Assembly: GCF_000613785.1 (NCBI RefSeq) | Contig: NZ_BAJQ01000004.1 | Span: 49,728 to 113,727, forward strand | From: Segatella oulorum JCM 14966 | GTDB lineage: Bacteria; Bacteroidota; Bacteroidia; Bacteroidales; Bacteroidaceae | DNA length: 64,000 nucleotides | Direction: 5' to 3' | In this document: positions 57,090 to 64,000 of the stretch, in pieces | Position numbering within the stretch: the stretch's first letter is position 1 | How the letters are laid out: every line of letters starts with the position of its first letter | Notes under the pieces: generated by a model | Databases searched by the model: none | What the model saw: the letters and a program-made list of their open reading frames with translations, nothing else | Told to the model about the DNA's origin: nothing | Program-made: the position numbers and the translations under genes

Positions 57090-60000
57090 ATGAAAAAGAG
57101 ACTTTTGATGTTTCTCGCAGGGCTATTTCTGAGCATAGGAATGGCCGTAGCGCAAACGCAAGTGAAAGGAACTGTGGTTTCAAGTGAAGACGGAGAGCCT
57201 GTAGTTGGGGCCTCTGTAATGGTCTCAGGAACGAAAACGGGTAGCATTACCGACGCAGATGGTAAGTTTGCTTTAAGCGCACCCGAAGGCACAAAATTGG
57301 TGGTTTCCTATTTAGGCATGCACCCCAAGACGGTGACCGTGCCCCGTTCGGGCGAGTTGAAAATTAAGTTAGACCCCGACAACAAGGTGCTTGACGAAGT
57401 AGTTGTCACGGCAATGGGCATCACGCGCGAGAAGAAAGCTCTCGGTTATGCCTCACAAGTGCTCAACGCAAAGGACTTGAATACGGCCGGAACCTCGTCG
57501 TTGGCCAATGCTATGCAGGGCAAACTTACGGGTGTTGACATTCGCACTTCCTCGGGAGCACCCGGTGCTTCGGCACAAATTGTTATTCGCGGCGCACGCT
57601 CTTTCGATGGTAACAACACACCGTTGTATGTGGTTGACGGCATGCCTATCGCTTCAAGGCCCGACTTTGACACGGAAAAGTCGGTGACAGGTTCTGACTA
57701 TGCCAGCCGAACCATTGACCTCAACCCCGACGATATTGAATCGATCAACGTGCTGAAAGGGCAAGCTGCCTCGGCACTTTATGGTATTCGCGCTTCAAAC
57801 GGTGTCATCTTGATTACCACAAAGCGCGGCAGCAAAGAGTCGACCAAGCCTGTTATCACCTTTACAACCGACTTGAGTGCACAGACCTTGAGCCGCAAGT
57901 TTGAACGACAAGATGTGTATGCGCAGGGCACAACGCTCTCAAAATATAATCCAAATGCTTCGATGACGTGGGGACCAAAGATTGCTGACCTGCCGAATGA
58001 TGCTACTTATGGCGGCAATAAAAACAACGCCTATACCAACGGCGACCTCACTTCGCATGCGGGTATGTACTACAACCCGAAGTATGCTGCCGCAGGTTTG
58101 AGTGGTTGGACTACGCCACAGACCTATGACAACGTGGGCGATTTCTTCAAAACGGGCTTCACGCAGAACTCAACGTTCAACATTTCGCAACGCAAAAACG
58201 ACGTGAGCTATTCGTTCAGTCTCAGCGATACCTATCAGAAAGGCATCATTCCTTCAACGGGTATGACCCGCACGGGGGCACACGGTGCCGTTGACTGGAA
58301 GGTGAACGAGCAGTGGAAGACCGGCTTTTCGGCCAACTACAGCTCGGTAAAGATTACCTCTGCGCCGGGTGCCAACAGCGGTATTGTGAACGTGGTGTAC
58401 TCGGCTCCGTCGGAATATAACCTCAAAGGCACGCCCTACCACAAGCCCGGCGACCCCACTTCGCAGGTGCTTTTCCGTGCGACCAGCTTCAACAACCCCT
58501 ATTGGTGGGCTGCAAACGATGAATATTCGCAACACACGAACCGTTTGTTTGGCAATGCCTACGCCGAATTTACTCCGAAACTGAACTGGAGTGACCGCTA
58601 TCATCTCGTCTTTCGCGAGCAGGTGGGCATGGATATGTATACCACCAACAACGCTACTATTGCCGAGATTGGATCGGCCTACAACAAGAAAGGTGAGGTG
58701 GAGAACACCGGTGTGCAGGAGAATATCTTCAACAACCTGATCACAGCCAACTTTACTGCCAAGTGGGGTGCCGATAGAGAATGGGACTTTGGCTTTGTGC
58801 TCGGTAACGAGTTCAACCACGAATATCGCCGCAAATGGGATTATGACGGTTCGGGATTGGCTTTCTACGGTCAGCCTACGATTGGCAACACGTCATCGAT
58901 GGATGTGCACAAAGAGTATCATCAGCAAGAACGCACGGTGGGAACCTTCGGTCAGTTGTCGCTCTCTTGGAAAGACATGCTTTATCTAACCGTGACGGGT
59001 CGTAACGACAAAGTGTCGTCTATGCCCCGCGGTCACCGCTCGTTCTTCTATCCTTCCGTGTCATTGGGCTGGATTTTCACCGAGCTTCCGGCATTGAAAG
59101 AAAACAAGACACTCTCTTATGGAAAGCTCCGTCTGTCTTACGCACAGGTGGGACAAGCCGGGCATTTCTACAACAATTATATGTATGTGCCCGTGTATGG
59201 CAGCGGCATGTATATCTACACGCCCATCAGTTATCCCCTCGGTGGTGCGCGCGGCTATGCGCCCTACTTCGTGAAGTTTGATGAAAAGCTCAAGCCTCAG
59301 AACACTTCTAACTGGGAAGCAGGATTGGATTTGGGTTTGTTTAAGAACCTTGTGAAGTTGGAATACACGCTGAGCTATCAGGATGTGAAAGACCAAATCT
59401 TCGATGTTCCCACAGCAGGCACGACGGGTTATCAGTCACTTCGCACCAATGCCGGGCAAATGGTGACGTGGTCGCACGAGTTATCGCTGAATGCTACTGT
59501 GCTCAATCATCAGGACTATGGTGTGGACTTGGGTGTGAATTTCACCAAGGTAAGGAACAAGGTGAAGAAACTTGCGCCCGGCGTAGAGAGCATTATGCTT
59601 GGCGGTTTCGTTACGCCACAGATACGAGCACAGGCAGGTTACACCTATCCCAACATCTATGGTAAGGCATTTAAGCGCACCGCCGACGGCCAGTTGCTGC
59701 TCGATGCCAACGGATTGCCCCAGTCAACGGCAGCCAATGTGAACTTGGGTGAGTGTGCACCCAACTTCAACATGGGTTTCAATCTCCACGCACACTATAA
59801 AAACCTATCGCTCTCGGCCACCATGGATTGGCAGAAAGGCGGTTGCATGTACAACGGAACCCTCCTGACCATGAACTATTTCGGCACTACGAAAGAGTCG
59901 CTCCCCTATCACGAAGGGACGATGGTGGCCGAAGGAATCAACGAAGCTACGGGGGCAAAGAACACGGTAGTGGTGAGCAAGCAAGCCTATTATCAGGCCT

Positions 60001-60260
60001 ATAACGACGTGACCGAAGCCGGCATCTTCGACACCAGCTTCCTCAAGTTGCGCGATGTGACGCTGAGCTATCAGTTCCCCAAACTGGCCGGCATCAACCT
60101 TTCGGTCTACGGTTTTGCACGCAACATTTTGCTATGGGCAAAGATGCCCAACCTCGATCCCGAGAGTTCGCAAGGCAATAACAACATGGGTGGCTACTTT
60201 GAGCGCTTCTCAGTGCCCAACACTTCCAGCTTCGGTGGCGGCTTCAAAGTCACTTTTTAA
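57090..60260 (+). CDS. SusC/RagA-family TonB-linked outer membrane transporter
   Basis: 1056 residues, intact. Short signal peptide (LLMFLAGLFLSIGMAVAQ), carboxypeptidase-regulatory-like domain (about 23-100, GTVVSSEDGEPVVGASVMV), linker with DEVVVTAMGITREKKALGYA, plug (about 115-250, SINVLKGQAASALYGIRASN) and barrel ending GGFKVTF. The MGITREKKALGYA box marks the SusC branch that pairs with SusD-like_2 proteins, consistent with the next gene. No STN domain. It lies 39 bp before that SusD. Confidence 0.95.
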   Translation: MKKRLLMFLAGLFLSIGMAVAQTQVKGTVVSSEDGEPVVGASVMVSGTKTGSITDADGKFALSAPEGTKLVVSYLGMHPKTVTVPRSGELKIKLDPDNKVLDEVVVTAMGITREKKALGYASQVLNAKDLNTAGTSSLANAMQGKLTGVDIRTSSGAPGASAQIVIRGARSFDGNNTPLYVVDGMPIASRPDFDTEKSVTGSDYASRTIDLNPDDIESINVLKGQAASALYGIRASNGVILITTKRGSKESTKPVITFTTDLSAQTLSRKFERQDVYAQGTTLSKYNPNASMTWGPKIADLPNDATYGGNKNNAYTNGDLTSHAGMYYNPKYAAAGLSGWTTPQTYDNVGDFFKTGFTQNSTFNISQRKNDVSYSFSLSDTYQKGIIPSTGMTRTGAHGAVDWKVNEQWKTGFSANYSSVKITSAPGANSGIVNVVYSAPSEYNLKGTPYHKPGDPTSQVLFRATSFNNPYWWAANDEYSQHTNRLFGNAYAEFTPKLNWSDRYHLVFREQVGMDMYTTNNATIAEIGSAYNKKGEVENTGVQENIFNNLITANFTAKWGADREWDFGFVLGNEFNHEYRRKWDYDGSGLAFYGQPTIGNTSSMDVHKEYHQQERTVGTFGQLSLSWKDMLYLTVTGRNDKVSSMPRGHRSFFYPSVSLGWIFTELPALKENKTLSYGKLRLSYAQVGQAGHFYNNYMYVPVYGSGMYIYTPISYPLGGARGYAPYFVKFDEKLKPQNTSNWEAGLDLGLFKNLVKLEYTLSYQDVKDQIFDVPTAGTTGYQSLRTNAGQMVTWSHELSLNATVLNHQDYGVDLGVNFTKVRNKVKKLAPGVESIMLGGFVTPQIRAQAGYTYPNIYGKAFKRTADGQLLLDANGLPQSTAANVNLGECAPNFNMGFNLHAHYKNLSLSATMDWQKGGCMYNGTLLTMNYFGTTKESLPYHEGTMVAEGINEATGAKNTVVVSKQAYYQAYNDVTEAGIFDTSFLKLRDVTLSYQFPKLAGINLSVYGFARNILLWAKMPNLDPESSQGNNNMGGYFERFSVPNTSSFGGGFKVTF

Positions 60261-60299
60261 GCGTCGACAAACATTTGATAAACGAAAAAAGTATTGATT

Positions 60300-61787
60300 A
60301 TGAAAATGAAATATATATTCGGAGCTGCGCTGACGGCAATGCTTTTCACGGCTTGTTCCGAAGACACGATGGATCGCATCAACGCCGACGAGGCGCATCC
60401 GGGCCAAAATATCAACGCAAAACTGCAACTCACCGAAACCGAGGTGTCAACGGTCTTCTCTACCCTTTGCGGTGCCTATGAATGGTATGTCAGCTCGTAT
60501 ACCGAACAACTCTTCGGCACAGGCAACAACCAAATGCGCATGATTGAGAAGCGTAATATTGCCGAAGTGGCCGGAAGTTCAACGTTTGGCAACGAATGGA
60601 ACAGCACCTATCTCAACCTCAACAACCTGAGATTGATGCGCGGGAAGTGTCAACCCGGTGGCGTGAATGCCGGAAACTACAATCTGTTGGGCATGGCACA
60701 AACGCTCGAAGCCATCAACTGGGCCACGCTGACCGACCTTCATGGCGACATTCCCTACAAAGAATGTTTCGTGACTTCGGCGCCTAAGATTGACAAACAA
60801 AAGGAGGTCTACAGCCGTGTGTTTGAATTGTTGGACAGCGCACAGATTAATTTTGCACGCGGAACCGATGACAACAGCTCCAACGATGTCATCTATGCCG
60901 GCAAACAGGCGAAATGGGCGGCATTGGTTCACGCGCTGAAAGCACGCTATCTGCTGCGCACCTATGGCGTGAACCGCACCACAGCCCAGTTGCAAAAGGT
61001 GGTCGACGAGGCACAGGCTGCCCTCAACGCCGGCTTCGCAGGCTGCGAATTGGCCGTGTTCAACGGTCAGACGGCCGACAACTCATGGTATGCTTATGCC
61101 CAAAGCCGCAAGTACACGGGGTGTTCTTCGACGGTTGAAAATTTGCTTACGGCACGCAACGACCCCCGCGAACCCATCTATAACTTCAACAGCTTTGGCA
61201 AAAACGTTGTGGCCAATCCCGGAGATGATGCCATGGCAGCGCAGACGGAGGTGGTCAACTGGCCGGCCTATTTGGAGAACGGTGCCGCAACCTTGCATGT
61301 GTTGAGCCTTTCAGAGCTCTATTTTGTGCAGGCCGAAGCACAGGCACGTTTAGGACAAAATGCACAGACAGCGTTCGAAGCGGGCGTGAAAGCGTCTATA
61401 AAAGATTTCTATGCGGCTGGCGGAAGCGTGATTGAAGCCAACGTGACCGACACGCAGATTGCCACCTACATTGCCTCGTTGAGCACGCGTTACACGGCCA
61501 ATCCGCTGAACGAAATTCTCATTCAAAAGTATATTGCCCAAACGCGCGATGAACAGTTGGAGACTTATAACGACATGCGCCGTTGCCGTTACATTGACGG
61601 TAGCTATCCCGTTGCCATGACCAATCCCAACAACACGCTGGGGGGTGCCAACCGTTGGCCGCTCTGTTTGCCTTACGGTGAGAGCGATGTCACCTCCAAC
61701 CCCAACGTAGCAGCCGCTTTCGGCAGTGGAAACGAAGGAGGTATGTATATCTTCACCAAGAAAGTTTGGTGGGCAGGCGGCGAATAG
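60300..61787 (+). CDS. SusD-like_2 family glycan-binding lipoprotein
   Basis: 495 residues from the ATG at 60300 (a TTG two codons upstream is less likely). Lipobox FTAC near residue 17. Blocks include INADEAHPGQNINAKLQLT, LGMAQTLEAINWATLTDLHG, DIPYKECF and LSLSELYFVQAEAQARLG. This matches the SusD/RagB-like_2 family. It is the second and last gene of this short PUL, with a terminator at 61876. No enzyme gene is attached, so its substrate cannot be guessed. Confidence 0.92.
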   Translation: MKMKYIFGAALTAMLFTACSEDTMDRINADEAHPGQNINAKLQLTETEVSTVFSTLCGAYEWYVSSYTEQLFGTGNNQMRMIEKRNIAEVAGSSTFGNEWNSTYLNLNNLRLMRGKCQPGGVNAGNYNLLGMAQTLEAINWATLTDLHGDIPYKECFVTSAPKIDKQKEVYSRVFELLDSAQINFARGTDDNSSNDVIYAGKQAKWAALVHALKARYLLRTYGVNRTTAQLQKVVDEAQAALNAGFAGCELAVFNGQTADNSWYAYAQSRKYTGCSSTVENLLTARNDPREPIYNFNSFGKNVVANPGDDAMAAQTEVVNWPAYLENGAATLHVLSLSELYFVQAEAQARLGQNAQTAFEAGVKASIKDFYAAGGSVIEANVTDTQIATYIASLSTRYTANPLNEILIQKYIAQTRDEQLETYNDMRRCRYIDGSYPVAMTNPNNTLGGANRWPLCLPYGESDVTSNPNVAAAFGSGNEGGMYIFTKKVWWAGGE

Positions 61788-61875
61788 GCGAGGCATTGAT
61801 GACACTGCTATAAAGGCAGAAAAAGCAACAATAAACTTCATCCATACGTGGATATTTTAGTTTCTATTTCTCTTT

Positions 61876-61901
61876 AGGGTTGGCTTTTGCCAACCCTTTT
61901 T
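61876..61901 (+). terminator. Terminator of the SusC5-SusD5 operon
   Basis: Stem AGGGTTGGC/GCCAACCCT with a TTTT loop, followed by TTTT. It lies 88 bp after the SusD stop. Confidence 0.85.
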
Positions 61902-61928
61902 GCTGGCTTTGTTCCCATTTGCATTTTA

Positions 61929-62155
61929 AACGCTCGTTTTTAAGAAAAATACTTCGGCGGGACTCCCCGAACGCTTGTTTTTGAGAAAAATGCTTCGGCG
62001 GGACCCCCCGAACGCTTGTTTTTGAGAAAAATGCTTCGGCAGGACTCCCCGAACGCTTGTTTTTAAGAAAAATGCTTCAGCGGGACTCCCCGAACACCTG
62101 TTTTTAAGAAAAATGCTTCAGCGGGACTCCCCGAACACCTATTTTTAAGAAAAAT
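61929..62155. repeat. 41-bp tandem repeat, 5 full units plus a partial
   Basis: Units beginning AACGCTTGTTTTTGAG start at 61929, 61970, 62011, 62052, 62093 and 62134, exactly 41 bp apart, with up to four differences between neighbours. Each ends CGGCGGGACTCCCCG-like. They fill most of the 503-bp gap (61788-62290). Runs of T and A pair across the unit (GTTTTTnAGAAAAA), giving small hairpins. Confidence 0.92.
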
Positions 62156-62290
62156 GTCCTTCAAAAGGGTTGGACGATGAGAAAAAACGGCTTCCAAGGG
62201 GTAGCGGTCTGCTTTTGAAAAATGACAATGCGATAGACGATGGCCCATTCAATCCCAATCGTTCGTTAGAGCCTATACGAACGGGGCGTG

Positions 62291-62833
62291 CTATGCCCAC
62301 AACAGCACTAACAATGGCAGTGCATTTTGCAAGGCTTTACGCAGTTTTTCGTAGGCAATGCCCATTTGGGTTTCCACGGTGTGGCGCGAAATGCCGAGCG
62401 ATTCCGCAATTTCTGCCTGCGACCTGTGATGGAGTTTACTCATGACGAATATCTCGCGACAACGCGGAGGCAGCTGGTTGATGGCCGCTTCTATGCGACG
62501 TTGAAGGTGGTTTTCGTCTTGAAAATCGGTGAAAACCTGCGACAGCGCCGCTTCATAGAGTTGCAGCTCTTGTCGGTCGCTGAGGTTTTCGACAGGCGTT
62601 GGAAGGCGCGTGCGCAACCGTTGACGCAACACCGACAAACAAGCATGCTTCAAGGCTGTGAAGAGATAGCCCACTTCGGTTTTGGATTCATCTAACAAGT
62701 GGCGCCGCTCATAGATTTTAAGAAACACATCTTGCACCACATCTTCGGCCTCTTCGGCATCTCTCAGATAAAATGTGGCAAAATTTCGGGCGCGCGTGTA
62801 CCACACACTATAAAACGAATCGAAGTCAAACAT
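62291..62833 (-). CDS. ECF sigma-70 factor (orphan)
   Basis: 180 residues. Region 2: FDSFYSVWYTRARNFATFYL and AEDVVQDVFLKIYERR. Region 4: QLPPRCREIFVMSKLHHRSQ and HTH AEIAESLGISRHTVETQMGI. Ends in a hydrophobic tail (LPLLVLLWA). Unlike the sigma factor at 42466 it has no FecR gene next to it; downstream lies only the repeat array. A -7 box (62874-62881) lies 40 bp upstream. Confidence 0.88.
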   Translation of the reverse strand: MFDFDSFYSVWYTRARNFATFYLRDAEEAEDVVQDVFLKIYERRHLLDESKTEVGYLFTALKHACLSVLRQRLRTRLPTPVENLSDRQELQLYEAALSQVFTDFQDENHLQRRIEAAINQLPPRCREIFVMSKLHHRSQAEIAESLGISRHTVETQMGIAYEKLRKALQNALPLLVLLWA

Positions 62834-62873
62834 GGTGGGATGGCAACTTATTCTTTTCGGGGTTTCATGGCTA

Positions 62874-62881
62874 CAAATTTA
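62874..62881 (-). promoter_or_regulatory. -7 box of the orphan sigma gene
   Basis: TAAATTTG on the minus strand, exact TAnnTTTG. The 374-bp gap (62834-63207) otherwise holds only this and the next promoter. Confidence 0.55.
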
Positions 62882-63177
62882 CATAAAAACCCCGAATTAA
62901 GCAGCCGTTCGGCAGAAATTGCCATCCACATGTCGGCATGTTACCCCATCGTCGTTGACAACTTGGTTTGAACAACGGCCCACCCTGCTACAACATCATC
63001 AGTGCTTCGTTATTCGCCCCCCCCGTTTTCAGCATACGCAAACAAGATGGGCCGTCTGCGGTAAAACAGCCGGATAAAGGCAAAAACAATGTTTCTCAGA
63101 GGTGGAAAACACATAGAGAAATACAGGAAAGGGCTAATCCCAATCTTGGGAACAGCTAAAAATGCAGAAAAAAGTTA

Positions 63178-63185
63178 TACCTTTG
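63178..63185 (+). promoter_or_regulatory. -7 box of the peptidase E-like gene
   Basis: TACCTTTG, exact TAnnTTTG, 22 bp before the ATG at 63208. This favours that start over the internal ATG at 63325. Confidence 0.55.
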
Positions 63186-63207
63186 TAATGTCAAAATTTG
63201 AAAGAGA

Positions 63208-63948
63208 ATGAAACTTTGGTTAAGAACTCTGCTATGGATAGTGATTTCGTTCATCTTTGCTCAAATGGCTTACTGTAAACGGAATGAGAAGATACAACTA
63301 TATTCATCAAAACAAAATAGAACAATGAAAAGAGTCTTTTTATGCTCATCTTTCGCTGATGTAGCTGAAATTCTATCAAAAACTGTTTCCTCACCATTAA
63401 GAGGAAACACCGTAGCATTTATCCCCACGGCGAGTATCCACGAAGCATATACCCAATATGTAGAAGACGGAAAGAATGCACTCCGTGCACTCGGCCTCCG
63501 CATAAAGGAAGTAGAAATTACCCAATACGATAAAGAAAAAATTGCAAAAATATTGGGTGATTGTGACTGTATCTACGTCTCGGGCGGAAACACATTCTTC
63601 CTTATGCAGGAATTGAAAAAGACCGGAACAGATCAGTTGATTAAAGAGCAAGTGGAAAGGGGCAAACTTTATATCGGAGAATCTGCTGGTGCCATGATTC
63701 TCGCACCTAATATAGAATATGCAAAGAGAATGGATAATCACCTTGCGCTAACTCCAAACTTCAACGATTTTACAGGACTTGGCATCATCGATTTTTATCC
63801 TGTCGTACATTTCAACAGCTTCCCCTTTGAAGAGGCTACGCAAAACATCATCAAAGAATATAGCAACCTGCCATTAAAACCCATTTCAAATCAACAAGCT
63901 ATCCTCATAACAGGAGAGGACGTGGCAATATTAGGCAAGAATGAGTAA
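63208..63948 (+). CDS. Peptidase E-like (S51 / class I glutamine amidotransferase-like) protein
   Basis: 246 residues. From the promoter the first start gives an N-terminal hydrophobic segment (LLWIVISFIFAQMAYC) before the S51 core, which begins MKRVFLCSSFADVAEIL at residue 40. Core marks: VAFIPTASIHEAY, CDCIYVSGGNTFFLMQEL and GESAGAMILAP, with the expected nucleophile Ser in GESAGA. S51 peptidases cleave after N-terminal Asp; many relatives have uncharacterised roles. The extra hydrophobic N-terminus suggests export or membrane anchoring, unusual for the family. Confidence 0.82.
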   Translation: MKLWLRTLLWIVISFIFAQMAYCKRNEKIQLYSSKQNRTMKRVFLCSSFADVAEILSKTVSSPLRGNTVAFIPTASIHEAYTQYVEDGKNALRALGLRIKEVEITQYDKEKIAKILGDCDCIYVSGGNTFFLMQELKKTGTDQLIKEQVERGKLYIGESAGAMILAPNIEYAKRMDNHLALTPNFNDFTGLGIIDFYPVVHFNSFPFEEATQNIIKEYSNLPLKPISNQQAILITGEDVAILGKNE

Positions 63949-63964
63949 ACGGTATACAACTAAA

Positions 63965-63996
63965 AAGCGTTCACTTGATTGCTCAAATGAACGCTT
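63965..63996 (+). terminator. Hairpin after the peptidase E-like gene
   Basis: Perfect 9-bp stem AAGCGTTCA/TGAACGCTT with a 14-nt loop, 16 bp after the stop. The window ends before a full T run can be seen. Confidence 0.55.
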
Positions 63997-64000
63997 CGTT

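Noticed and set aside
62063..62248. Open frame with FFLKTG-type repeats on the minus strand
   Set aside because: Read-through of the 41-bp array, whose period is not a multiple of three.

Overview
The window reads as chromosome of a Bacteroidota bacterium, most likely Prevotella or a close relative (Segatella, Hoylesella). It holds five SusC/SusD pairs, many lipoprotein signals, FecI/FecR-type regulators and fimbrillin-type surface protein genes. Promoters match the Bacteroidota -7 box TAnnTTTG. No tRNA, rRNA or CRISPR array was seen.

Layout. (1) 1-14460: two divergent sugar-use operons. The minus operon encodes SusC, SusD, a DUF5018-like lipoprotein and a GHL10/DUF187-type glycosidase that runs off the left edge. 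The plus operon encodes a ROK regulator, a Tat-signal DUF4434 protein, a sugar-porter MFS permease, a second GHL10-type glycosidase, TatA and TatC. (2) 14678-16363: a tight three-gene cassette of two different DUF488 proteins and a dual-OB-type protein. (3) 16876-22992: SusC, SusD and a discoidin-like lipoprotein. (4) 36049-23621, minus: SusC with an STN domain, SusD, an EEP-fold lipoprotein, a very large GH89-GH3 fusion and an esterase made of a degenerate alpha/beta-hydrolase domain plus an SGNH domain. (5) 36581-41535: an SDH/ClpP-fold protease with a small partner, a leader ORF plus fimbrillin-like lipoprotein, and a DUF4143-type ATPase. (6) 42466-55606: ECF sigma factor, FecR, SusC, SusD, DUF4874/DUF4832 protein, HGSNAT-like acyltransferase, SusE/F-like lipoprotein and a GH31 enzyme. 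(7) 55773-56424: HicAB toxin-antitoxin. (8) 57090-61787: SusC and a SusD-like_2 lipoprotein. (9) 62291-63948: a lone ECF sigma factor and a peptidase E-like protein.

How the parts fit. Most of the window takes up and breaks down glycans. GH89 (alpha-N-acetylglucosaminidase) and an HGSNAT-like acyltransferase point to alpha-GlcNAc-capped host or microbial glycans as one target. The tat genes sit in one operon with a protein that carries a twin-arginine signal.

Two patterns cut across genes. Nine long genes are each broken by exactly one apparent single-base deletion, which looks more like sequence error than decay. The gaps between genes carry two families of periodic repeats. One has a period of 22 bp and lies upstream of SusC operons. 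The other has a period of about 41 bp, most copies with a palindromic core, and lies downstream of or between operon genes.
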